Shown here: piece by piece, positions 1 to 5,138 of the stretch
How positions within the stretch are numbered: the stretch's first letter is position 1
Layout: each line of letters begins with the position of its first letter
Assembly: GCA_030624545.1 (NCBI GenBank)
Contig: JAUXJX010000183.1
Coordinates: 1 to 5,138, forward strand
Direction of reading: 5' to 3'
From: Bacteroidota bacterium
GTDB taxonomy: Bacteria; Zhuqueibacterota; JdFR-76; DREG01
Length of the DNA: 5,138 nucleotides
The notes under the pieces: generated by a model
What the model was told of the DNA's origin: nothing
The model's input: only the letters and a program-made list of their open reading frames with translations
Database searches by the model: none
Translations under genes and position numbers: made by a program

Positions 1-60
1 CACTTCGACTCCGCTCACTTCGACTCCGCTCACTTCGACTCCGCTCACTTCGACTTCGCT
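1..60. repeat. 15-bp tandem repeat, four copies, possibly continuing off the left edge
   Basis: The unit cacttcgactccgct occurs at 1-15, 16-30 and 31-45 without change, and at 46-60 with one change (c to t at position 56). It is followed by cagtgtgg, so the last copy reads as a tandemly expanded form of a ttcgact(c/t)cgctcagtg element. That element is familiar to me as a short intergenic dispersed repeat in environmental bacterial genomes; this is recollection, not a search. There are no spacers, so it is not a CRISPR array. It lies downstream of the mutase gene stop, in a non-coding region. The array may be longer, because it begins at base 1. Confidence 0.9.
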
Positions 61-99
61 CAGTGTGGACATTATTTTGTGTTCTTATGGATCGTGAGT

Positions 100-122
100 T
101 GCGGCATTGAATTCAAACCGCA
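100..122 (-). other. Imperfect inverted repeat just downstream of the mutase gene; possible weak 3' hairpin
   Basis: tgcgg at 100-104 pairs with ccgca at 118-122, and the interior contains the self-complementary ttgaattcaa (107-116). It starts about 10 nt after the mutase stop codon in the direction of transcription. No run of U follows on the minus strand, so a classical rho-independent terminator is not supported. It may be a 3'-end stabilising hairpin or chance. Confidence 0.3.
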
Positions 123-131
123 TTCGCAAAA

Positions 132-1793
132 TCAAAACATCGCTGCTTCGGCGTACTCGCCAAATTCTTCACGAAGCACTTGCACCATTTCACCTAGAGT
201 TACATAATTTCTTGCACAGTCCAGCAATTTCGGCATCAAATTGCCACCATTGCCGGCGCTCTCACGGAGAGCTGCGAGGCTTGCCAGAGCATCAGATTCG
301 CTGCGCTCCGATTTCACCTTTCTAATTGCCGCAATTTGATTTTTTTCAACCTGAGGATCGATCCTGAGGATGGGAATTTCCACCCTTTCATCTTCCTCAA
401 TATATTCATTCACGCCGACGATGATTCGACTCTTCGCGTCAATTTCCTTCTGGTATTGCGCCGCAGCCCTGGCGATTTCACGCTGAAAAAAGCCAAGTTC
501 AATGGCAGAGATCACACCGCCCAGCTTTTTGATTTGTTCGAAATATTCCTCAGCGCCCTCTTCCATTTTGTTGGTCAAGGATTCCACAAAATAAGAGCCG
601 GCAAGCGGGTCGATTGTGTTCGCGACACCGGTCTCGTGGGCAATGACCTGCTGAGTGCGAAGCGCGATTTTGGCGGCTTTCTCTGACGGCAGCGCCCAGG
701 TTTCGTCCATGGAATTGGTGTGTAGCGATTGTGTTCCGCCCAAAACTCCGCCGAGAGCCTCGGTGGCAGTCCGGATAATGTTGTTTTCCGGCTGCTGGGC
801 CGTCAAGGAACAGCCTGCCGTTTGGGTGTGGAAGCGCATCAACCAGGAGCGAGGATTTTTTGCTTTGTAGCGCTCCCGCATGTGGCGCGCCCAAATCCTC
901 CTCGCCGCACGGTATTTGGCGATTTCCTCAAAAAAATCCAGATGGGCGTTAAAGAAGAAGGAAAGCCTTGGCGCGAAATCGTCCACATCCATGCCGGCCT
1001 TTATGGCGGCCTCCACATAGGCGAAACCGTCCGCGAGGGTGAAGGCCAGCTCCTGGACGGCCGTTGAGCCTGCCTCCCGAATATGGTAGCCGCTGATCGA
1101 AATGGTATTCCACAGCGGGACTTCTTTGGAGCAGTACTCGATCATATCCATGATAATCCGCATGGACGGATTGGGTGGAAAGATATATTCCTTTTGAGCG
1201 ATATACTCCTTCAAAATGTCGTTTTGAATGGTGCCTCGCAATTTGTTCTTGGGAACACCCTGCTTCTCACCGACCGCGAGATACATGGCGAGGAGCATAG
1301 CTGCGGGCGAATTGATCGTCATGGAAGTGCTTACTTTGTCGAGAGGAATTTTATCGAAAATGGTCTCCATGTCACGCACGGTGTCGACTGCGACGCCACA
1401 AACGCCGACCTCTCCATGACTCATGGGATGATCGGAATCATAACCCATCAAGGTGGGCAGATCAACTGCGGTGGATAGTCCGGTTTGGCCGTGGGTCAGC
1501 AGGTACTGAAATCTTTCGTTGGTGTCTTTGGGACCGGCAAAACCTGCGAATTGCCGCATGGTCCAGAGTTTTCCTCGATACATGTTGGGGTGAATTCCAC
1601 GGGTGTATGGATATACTCCCGGGAAGCCAATGTCACGCAAATAATCCACGTTTTCGAGATCATCCGGACCATAGAGGTCATTAACCTCCATGGACGATGT
1701 GGTAAGGAACTTTTCGTGCCGGTCGTTGCTGTTTGCCTTCTTCTCCGATTCCCAGCGTGATTTTTCTTGTTTTATCCTATCCCTGTCTGCCAT
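132..1793 (-). CDS. Adenosylcobalamin-dependent acyl-CoA mutase, large (catalytic) subunit; isobutyryl-CoA mutase-like specificity residues
   Basis: This is the TIM-barrel catalytic subunit of the methylmalonyl-CoA mutase family, which catalyses radical carbon-skeleton rearrangement of acyl-CoA thioesters in the cytosol. Family signatures run throughout: TRG..P.MYRG and WTMRQFAGF (about residues 64-85), GYDSDHP (117-123), [11 protein letters not shown] (187-197), [11 protein letters not shown] (234-244), [27 protein letters not shown] (353-364) and [10 protein letters not shown]. The B12/substrate His is present (H237, codon 1083-1085). At 553 aa it ends where two-subunit mutases end; the C-terminal B12-binding domain with its DxHxxG motif is absent and must come from another polypeptide. 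The usual methylmalonyl-CoA pair Tyr/Arg is replaced by F82 (codon 1548-1550) and Q200 (1194-1196), 118 residues apart as in the family. Phe/Gln is the pattern known for isobutyryl-CoA mutase. I chose the ATG at 1793 because GGAG lies 6 nt upstream; the in-frame ATG at 1805 (557 aa) has no clear ribosome site. It follows meaB by 34 nt. The family call is very sure; the substrate is inferred. Confidence 0.96.
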   Translation of the reverse strand: MADRDRIKQEKSRWESEKKANSNDRHEKFLTTSSMEVNDLYGPDDLENVDYLRDIGFPGVYPYTRGIHPNMYRGKLWTMRQFAGFAGPKDTNERFQYLLTHGQTGLSTAVDLPTLMGYDSDHPMSHGEVGVCGVAVDTVRDMETIFDKIPLDKVSTSMTINSPAAMLLAMYLAVGEKQGVPKNKLRGTIQNDILKEYIAQKEYIFPPNPSMRIIMDMIEYCSKEVPLWNTISISGYHIREAGSTAVQELAFTLADGFAYVEAAIKAGMDVDDFAPRLSFFFNAHLDFFEEIAKYRAARRIWARHMRERYKAKNPRSWLMRFHTQTAGCSLTAQQPENNIIRTATEALGGVLGGTQSLHTNSMDETWALPSEKAAKIALRTQQVIAHETGVANTIDPLAGSYFVESLTNKMEEGAEEYFEQIKKLGGVISAIELGFFQREIARAAAQYQKEIDAKSRIIVGVNEYIEEDERVEIPILRIDPQVEKNQIAAIRKVKSERSESDALASLAALRESAGNGGNLMPKLLDCARNYVTLGEMVQVLREEFGEYAEAAMF

Positions 1794-1796
1794 GAA

Positions 1797-1803
1797 TTTC
1801 TCC
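1797..1803 (-). promoter_or_regulatory. Ribosome binding site that decides the mutase start
   Basis: On the minus strand the junction reads ATGGAGAAATTCATG. The GGAG (1800-1803) sits 6 nt before the second ATG (1793-1791) and overlaps the first ATG (1805-1803). The bases before the first ATG (GAACTTGAATCGAC) hold no purine-rich Shine-Dalgarno. This favours initiation at 1793. Confidence 0.5.
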
Positions 1804-1827
1804 ATGTCGATTCAAGTTCTGGTATTT

Positions 1828-2763
1828 CTAGTCATTGAGTATCTTTGTTAGCGCATCACTGTAGGATAACGTCCCATTTAGAATCTTGTCGACAAGTTTA
1901 TCGAACTCTGTGAGTTTAGACTTTGTCCAAAAGCCTGCTTGCAGTTTTTGACCTATTTTCATTTTCAGTCTATCCTTGATCCGTTCGCGGCGTTTCGCTT
2001 CCAAACCGCCCTGGGTGCCGAGATATTCCCGATGCTTTGCAATATAGCCCATCAAGTCTTCTACGCCCTCCCCTTGATGTGCAACCGTCTGTACAATTGA
2101 CGGCAGCCAACCATTATGTGAGCGGTTCAAATTAAGAACGGACTCTAGCTCGGTGTATGCCCTCTTTGCATTTTCGTGGTCAGATTTGTTCAAAACAAAG
2201 ACATCGGCAATCTCCATGAGTCCTGCCTTCATCGCCTGAATGCTGTCGCCTGATTCCGGCACCAGGACGACAACGACTGTGTCTGCTGCCTGCACCACAT
2301 CAAACTCAGACTGCCCGACGCCGACTGTCTCCAAGATGATAACGTTCTTGCCGAACGCATCCAGGACATCCGCGATTTCCTGGGTGGTATGGGCCAGGCC
2401 TCCCAGGCTTCCTCTCGTCGCCATGCTGCGAATAAACACGCCCGGGTCCTGGTCTATGGAATTCATTCGAATGCGATCTCCAAGGAGGGCGCCGCCGGTA
2501 AAAGGACTGGTAGGATCAACTGCTACCACGCCCACCGTTTCGTTTTCCTTGCGAAACCTTTCGACTATTTTGTCAAGGAGTGTGCTCTTGCCTGCACCAG
2601 GAGGGCCGGTAATGCCGATCCTGTAGGAACCTGTTGCCCGTTTGAGCACCTCATCGAGTGCAGAATCGGATTCTGTTCCGGAATTTTCCGCGCGAGAAAT
2701 CATCTTCGACAGAGCGATCCTGTCCCCAGTGAAAAATCTCTTTATAAGCTCAGAATCGTTCAT
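1828..2763 (-). CDS. meaB: MeaB/ArgK-family GTPase, chaperone of a B12-dependent acyl-CoA mutase
   Basis: MeaB is a SIMIBI/G3E-class GTPase that binds B12 mutases, gates adenosylcobalamin delivery and protects the enzyme from inactivation. At 311 aa it is full length and intact. Visible motifs are the P-loop GPPGAGKST (residues 53-61), the Mg/switch segment DPTSPFTGGALLGDRIRM (83-100), the characteristic RSMATRGSLGGL (112-123), the Walker B-like ETVGVGQSE (145-153) and the guanine-specificity motif NKSD (192-195). The helical N-terminus (residues 1-45) and the C-terminal dimerisation region (about 255-311) are both present. It lies immediately upstream of the mutase gene in the same orientation, which is the expected partnership. 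The ATG at 2763 gives a family-typical N-terminus (ELIKRFFTGDRIALSKMIS), although no clear Shine-Dalgarno precedes it. Older annotation calls this family ArgK or LAO/AO transport kinase; that role is not supported here. Confidence 0.97.
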   Translation of the reverse strand: MNDSELIKRFFTGDRIALSKMISRAENSGTESDSALDEVLKRATGSYRIGITGPPGAGKSTLLDKIVERFRKENETVGVVAVDPTSPFTGGALLGDRIRMNSIDQDPGVFIRSMATRGSLGGLAHTTQEIADVLDAFGKNVIILETVGVGQSEFDVVQAADTVVVVLVPESGDSIQAMKAGLMEIADVFVLNKSDHENAKRAYTELESVLNLNRSHNGWLPSIVQTVAHQGEGVEDLMGYIAKHREYLGTQGGLEAKRRERIKDRLKMKIGQKLQAGFWTKSKLTEFDKLVDKILNGTLSYSDALTKILND

Positions 2764-2884
2764 TTAACCGAGTGGGTGCTGGAATTAAGCAACGCGTTGA
2801 CTTAAGATAAGTATATTTTCAAATTGGTGCAATTTTGAATCGTCAAGCCTGGCGCGTCTCAAAATGGAGGGATTTGCGCTGGCT
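2764..2884 (-). promoter_or_regulatory. Candidate promoter and operator-like dyad upstream of meaB
   Basis: This 121-nt gap separates the M50 gene from meaB and is AT-rich in its middle. On the minus strand a TATACT hexamer (2815-2810, one change from TATAAT) has TTCAAA 18 nt upstream as a weak -35. Just downstream lies a near-perfect inverted repeat at 2785-2805: the 10-bp palindrome caacgcgttg (2790-2799) flanked by ttaag and cttaa arms, offset by one base. Such a dyad between -10 and start codon could be a repressor site. A second imperfect stem-loop directly after the M50 stop (arms 2846-2855 and 2876-2884) lacks a U tract. All of this is pattern-based. Confidence 0.3.
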
Positions 2885-3520
2885 CTAAAGGAAGAGTCGA
2901 AGGATATCCAGGTAGATATTGTAAATGAACTTGACGGGTAGAAAGGGAATCCGGATGATTGGAGTCATGATGACCAAAATTAGGATCATGAATCCGTAGG
3001 GGCGAATTTGGGCCATGAACTGCGCAAAGCGAGGGGGAAGCACATTTTCAAGAATATGGGACCCATCGAGTGGCGGAATCGGCATCAAGTTAAAGAAAGC
3101 CAGCACCAGATTAATGAGCATCCCGATGTTAAAGACGGAAAGAAAGAGGCTGTCCGGGGTGGCTCCTCCAAATACAGCCCAGGTAATGCTGAGGAAGAGG
3201 AAAACAACAGAGAGGAGCAGGTTCGAAGCGGGACCGGCAAAAGACACACGAATTTCATCGCGGCGCCTGTCTCTAAAATAGGCCGGATTCACGGGAACCG
3301 GCTTGGCCCAGCCAAATAGAAAGGCCGAGCCGGAAATGATCAAGATTGCGGGGAGAGCGATTGAGCCAATCAGATCGATATGGGGAATTGGATTCAAGGT
3401 GATTCTGCCCAGCATTCTCGCTGTAGGGTCTCCGGCCCGCTCCGCGGCAACACCATGGGCGCATTCATGAACAACGATTGAAAAGATCAACACGACTATG
3501 AATAGCAACTGTTCAATCAT
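2885..3520 (-). CDS. Site-2 protease family (M50) zinc metalloprotease, integral membrane
   Basis: This is a short rhomboid-like-sized M50 peptidase (211 aa, COG1994 type, related to SpoIVFB-like minimal site-2 proteases) predicted to cleave membrane-embedded substrates within the bilayer. The zinc motif HECAH is at residues 18-22, inside the first hydrophobic segment (about 3-24). The third zinc ligand lies in NLMPIPPLDG (144-153, Asp152). The family motif FAGPASN is at 94-100. Hydrophobic stretches lie at about 50-70, 95-118, 125-147 and 172-197. There is no PDZ or CBS domain, so it is the minimal core. The ATG at 3520 is supported by a GAGGTG ribosome site 9 nt upstream, within a TAGGTGAGGTGGG string that begins with the preceding gene's stop codon. 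It is the third gene of the SDR-DNPH1-like-M50 run; the substrate is unknown. Nothing suggests truncation. Confidence 0.93.
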   Translation of the reverse strand: MIEQLLFIVVLIFSIVVHECAHGVAAERAGDPTARMLGRITLNPIPHIDLIGSIALPAILIISGSAFLFGWAKPVPVNPAYFRDRRRDEIRVSFAGPASNLLLSVVFLFLSITWAVFGGATPDSLFLSVFNIGMLINLVLAFFNLMPIPPLDGSHILENVLPPRFAQFMAQIRPYGFMILILVIMTPIIRIPFLPVKFIYNIYLDILRLFL

Positions 3521-3537
3521 TTATTTTCCCACCTCAC

Positions 3538-3969
3538 CTAGGCGCTCTTTCGCTGCTTCTCATGAATCCAATCGGGCAGCCGGTCCAACAATTCGTTTAT
3601 GGATTCATACGTATGGATAGACAGATTTGGATGGTTGTTCCCGGAAATCATCTTGGTGACATTCAAGCCGCTCAGATAAACCGCGATGACCGGCTTATTA
3701 TGATGGAGCGCATAGGCAATTTCGTAGCCAACACCGGTTGATGGATGTGAAATCTCGGCTAGAATTGCGTCAGCCTCATGAACGAGGCGAACATCGCGTT
3801 CATAGACTAGCGCCGGAGAAACATGCTTGTCCATTGTAAGCACTTCAGGATCGGCGACGAATTCCGTCAGAACCGAGAATCCTTTTTCGTTTAGCACCTC
3901 CACAATTTTCTTATAGACCGGCGCATAGGATCGCCCCGCGCTAATTGCTGCCGAGAAGTATATTCTCAC
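3538..3969 (-). CDS. DNPH1/Rcl-like 2'-deoxynucleoside 5'-phosphate N-hydrolase (nucleoside 2-deoxyribosyltransferase superfamily)
   Basis: This 143-aa protein is a Rossmann-like member of the nucleoside 2-deoxyribosyltransferase superfamily. It resembles eukaryotic DNPH1/Rcl more than classic NDTs: IYFSAAISAGR at the N-terminus, VLTEFV (33-38), YERDVRLVHEADAILAEI (56-73), HPSTGVGYEIAYAL (75-88) and KMISG (106-110). DNPH1 hydrolyses the N-glycosidic bond of deoxynucleoside monophosphates to a free base and deoxyribose 5-phosphate. By alignment from memory, E83 is the expected nucleophile, D59 the conserved acid, Y4 the active-site Tyr and S77 a phosphate-contacting Ser. The start is GTG (3969-3967), directly after the TAA of the SDR gene, with GGAGG 5 nt before it. 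The context suggests co-translation with the SDR and M50 genes. Substrate preference is inferred; a different small nucleotide substrate or a purely regulatory role is possible. Confidence 0.88.
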   Translation of the reverse strand: MRIYFSAAISAGRSYAPVYKKIVEVLNEKGFSVLTEFVADPEVLTMDKHVSPALVYERDVRLVHEADAILAEISHPSTGVGYEIAYALHHNKPVIAVYLSGLNVTKMISGNNHPNLSIHTYESINELLDRLPDWIHEKQRKSA

Positions 3970-4710
3970 TTAGCCCTCCGCCAAACGATATCCACCATCG
4001 ATCGGAATGATCGCTCCCGTCATGAAATCCGATTGAGTCAATAGAAACTCGACGGTTCGGGCAACATTTTCCGGGGTGCCAATCTTCTTAAGTAATGCCC
4101 GATTACGATAGAATTCCACGTCCTTTGGTGTGGCTTGCTCGGACGGCAGCACCGTCCCGAGTGCAATTCCGTTCACCTGAACATGTGGCGCAAGAGCCTT
4201 GGCCAACCCTCGGACCAGGTGATTAATACCCGCTTTGCGAATCGTGTAGGGCAGGAAATTCGGCCAGGCTAGTTCAGCGCTCACATCCGTAATCAAGATA
4301 ATCTTTCCCTGCTTCTGATCCAACATTTGCCGCCCGATTTCTTGACACAAGAAAAAATAACTTTTCAAATTTGTAGATTGAATCTGATTCCACTGTTCTT
4401 CTGTCACTTCAAGAAAGGGTGTGCGATAATAAACTGCGGCGCTGCCCACCAGCGCGTCGATGCGGCCGGGTTTTGAAATCAACGCGGCGCTCATCTCTTT
4501 CATTTGTGCAAGATTGGTGAGGTCGCAGGAGGTCAACTCCGCCGAATAGTCCTGGCCAAGCAGCTCATGGTCCAGACTTTCCGCTTCTTCTGCTGAAGAA
4601 ATGTAGTGAATCACCACGTGGGCGCCGGCGCCGGCAAGAGTCCTGCTGATCTCGGCCCCGACCCGGCGGGCCCCGCCTGTGACCAGAATGACTTTTCTTT
4701 GAAAATCCAT
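3970..4710 (-). CDS. SDR family oxidoreductase, pteridine reductase (PTR1/FolM)-like
   Basis: This is a classical-size short-chain dehydrogenase/reductase of 246 aa. It shows the cofactor motif TGGARRVG (residues 11-18; the RR is typical of NADPH-using pteridine reductases), CDLTN (62-66), the catalytic-type Asn in STNLKSYF (N114), YTIRK (Y155, K159) and the C-terminal IDGG. The residue 13 before the Tyr is D142 rather than the usual Ser, as in Leishmania PTR1 and E. coli FolM, so the Asp-Tyr-Lys triad suggests reduction of dihydropteridines or dihydrofolate. The NNAG element reads GSAA (89-92), lacking its first Asn. I chose the ATG at 4710 because it puts the glycine motif at residue 11. 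An in-frame TTG at 4779 would add 23 hydrophobic residues, has no ribosome site and falls on a candidate -35 box. The stop abuts the next gene. A generic 3-oxoacyl-reductase role is the main alternative. Confidence 0.92.
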   Translation of the reverse strand: MDFQRKVILVTGGARRVGAEISRTLAGAGAHVVIHYISSAEEAESLDHELLGQDYSAELTSCDLTNLAQMKEMSAALISKPGRIDALVGSAAVYYRTPFLEVTEEQWNQIQSTNLKSYFFLCQEIGRQMLDQKQGKIILITDVSAELAWPNFLPYTIRKAGINHLVRGLAKALAPHVQVNGIALGTVLPSEQATPKDVEFYRNRALLKKIGTPENVARTVEFLLTQSDFMTGAIIPIDGGYRLAEG

Positions 4711-4750
4711 AAGTAAATCAAGTTTGTGGGATTCAAAAAAATTGGATAAC

Positions 4751-4779
4751 AAAATAGTAAAAATAATCGGCGCAATCAA
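4751..4779 (-). promoter_or_regulatory. Candidate sigma-70-like promoter for the SDR-DNPH1-like-M50 unit
   Basis: On the minus strand TTGATT (4779-4774) and TATTTT (4756-4751) are separated by exactly 17 nt of AT-rich sequence, about 40 nt upstream of the ATG at 4710. Each box matches four of six consensus positions. The placement supports the 4710 start. This is unverified pattern matching. Confidence 0.35.
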
Positions 4780-4843
4780 GGCAAAGTAGGATGTGCAGAT
4801 TTGGGTGGAGCATGAGATAATCGGGAGGGCAGGCCAAAAGGTC

Positions 4844-4862
4844 TTTAACCACGGAGGGCACG
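4844..4862. repeat. Fragment resembling a 'ttaaccacggag..cacgg' dispersed intergenic repeat
   Basis: The string ctttaaccacggagggcacg (4843-4862) matches a repeat type that I recall from many environmental bacterial genomes, where the ccacggag core recurs in several copies. Here only one unit and the beginning of a second are seen before the sequence switches to the adjacent 20-bp palindrome. It is non-coding, in the gap between the recombinase and the SDR gene. Confidence 0.4.
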
Positions 4863-4882
4863 CCTGCCTGCCGGCAGGCAGG
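4863..4882. repeat. Perfect 20-bp GC-rich palindrome (REP-like), just after the recombinase stop
   Basis: cctgcctgccggcaggcagg is perfectly self-complementary around 4872/4873, and 17 of its 20 bases are G or C. It lies 5 nt past the stop codon of the tyrosine recombinase gene in the direction of transcription. It can form a cruciform or a strong RNA hairpin, but no U tract follows, so it is not a canonical terminator. I recognise this palindrome as a type dispersed in many metagenome-derived genomes; its copy number here cannot be judged. Confidence 0.75.
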
Positions 4883-4887
4883 GATTT

Positions 4888-5138
4888 TCACTTATCCTGC
4901 CTCCTCTCTCTCGGATGAAACGATCGGTGCACCTCCTGCAGATAGAATCGATCCAAATGAAGATAGATGCTCGTCGTCGAGATATCTGCATGCCCCAACA
5001 TCTCCTGAACGGCACGCAAATCCGCACCGCCGTCGAGCAAATGGGTGGCAAACGAATGCCGCAGTGTATGGGGGCTGACATGTTTTTCGATGCCCGCCTC
5101 CTCAACATATCGCTTGAGAATATTCCAATATGCCATGC
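4888..5138 (-). CDS. xerD: XerC/XerD-family tyrosine recombinase, C-terminal part (5' end beyond the window)
   Basis: Only the last 82 or so codons of an approximately 300-aa gene are visible; the reading frame is open to the window edge. The fragment carries the C-terminal half of the catalytic domain: [12 protein letters not shown] (box II, with H23 and R26 numbered from the Met at 5136), [14 protein letters not shown] with the box II His (H49) and the Tyr nucleophile (Y58). It then ends normally with EVHRSFHPR. The [20 protein letters not shown] segment and the EVHR.FHPR tail match chromosomal XerD (dimer resolution at dif with XerC) better than phage or integron integrases. XerC, or a single-recombinase XerH-type system, cannot be excluded without the N-terminal domain. 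The Met at 5136 is internal, not the start. All visible catalytic residues are intact. The gene is separated from the SDR gene by a repeat-bearing gap. Confidence 0.93.
   Translation of the reverse strand, partial: MAYWNILKRYVEEAGIEKHVSPHTLRHSFATHLLDGGADLRAVQEMLGHADISTTSIYLHLDRFYLQEVHRSFHPRERRQDK

Noticed and set aside
1..60. CRISPR array
   Set aside because: The 15-bp units are directly contiguous with no spacers, and there are no cas genes nearby.
107..325. Plus-strand open frames such as 107-325, 336-686, 729-1067 and 1083-1478
   Set aside because: They lie antisense to the strongly conserved mutase gene, encode no recognisable domain, and are shadows of its codon structure.
2240..2805. 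Plus-strand frames opposite meaB
   Set aside because: They have no recognisable protein features; the minus-strand MeaB motifs explain the region.
3008..3319. Charged, lysine/glutamate-rich plus-strand frames opposite the M50 gene
   Set aside because: The composition is what the reverse complement of a hydrophobic membrane gene gives; there are no motifs.
4711..4779. N-terminal extension of the SDR from the TTG at 4779, giving a membrane-like leader
   Set aside because: There is no ribosome site, the start is a weak TTG, the extension overlaps promoter-like boxes, and the family's N-terminus begins just before TGG.
4863..4882. Rho-independent terminator of the recombinase gene
   Set aside because: The palindrome is strong, but the downstream minus-strand sequence is GC-rich with no U tract, so it is reported as a repeat instead.
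4845..5108. Arg/Cys-rich minus-strand frame overlapping the recombinase
   Set aside because: It is a shifted shadow of the recombinase frame and runs through the palindrome; it shows no motif.
4863..5138. Integrase with attachment site, suggesting a mobile island
   Set aside because: The C-terminus matches housekeeping XerD. No tRNA, direct-repeat att site or cargo genes are visible, and the neighbours are metabolic genes.

Overview
The window reads as an ordinary chromosomal segment of a free-living bacterium at roughly 50% GC. Every credible gene lies on the minus strand. Order of transcription, from high to low coordinates: the 3' end of a XerC/XerD-type tyrosine recombinase (5138-4888, cut by the window edge), an SDR oxidoreductase of the pteridine reductase type (4710-3970), a DNPH1/Rcl-like deoxynucleotide N-glycosidase (3969-3538), an M50-family intramembrane metalloprotease (3520-2885), the B12-mutase chaperone GTPase MeaB (2763-1828), and the catalytic large subunit of an adenosylcobalamin-dependent acyl-CoA mutase (1793-132).

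There are two apparent transcription units. In the first (SDR, DNPH1-like, M50) the SDR stop codon abuts the GTG start of the next gene, and the M50 gene follows 17 nt later with a Shine-Dalgarno that begins at the preceding stop codon; this suggests translational coupling. The second unit (meaB-mutase) follows a 121-nt gap holding an AT-rich promoter-like stretch and a dyad. MeaB loads and protects the cofactor of B12 mutases, so these two genes clearly work together. The mutase large subunit has no C-terminal B12-binding domain, and no separate B12 subunit is visible, so the window holds only part of the holoenzyme. Its two specificity residues (Phe and Gln in place of the Tyr and Arg of methylmalonyl-CoA mutase) point toward isobutyryl-CoA mutase-like chemistry. 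This is the most useful correction to a default annotation.

Intergenic space carries short, apparently dispersed repeats: a four-copy 15-bp tandem repeat at the left edge (1-60), and at 4844-4882 a perfect 20-bp palindrome next to a 'ccacggag'-type repeat fragment. I recognise such elements from genomes of little-cultured environmental bacteria, but I could not search for them here. With the two-subunit mutase plus separate MeaB, they fit a deltaproteobacterial, Acidobacteria or FCB-group (for example KSB1-like) lineage; this placement is a low-confidence guess.

I see no RNA genes, CRISPR array, insertion sequence, phage or defence system, and nothing that I would call an undescribed biological system. 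The best leads are the mutase specificity, its missing partner subunit, and the pairing of a DNPH1-like enzyme with a PTR1/FolM-like reductase.
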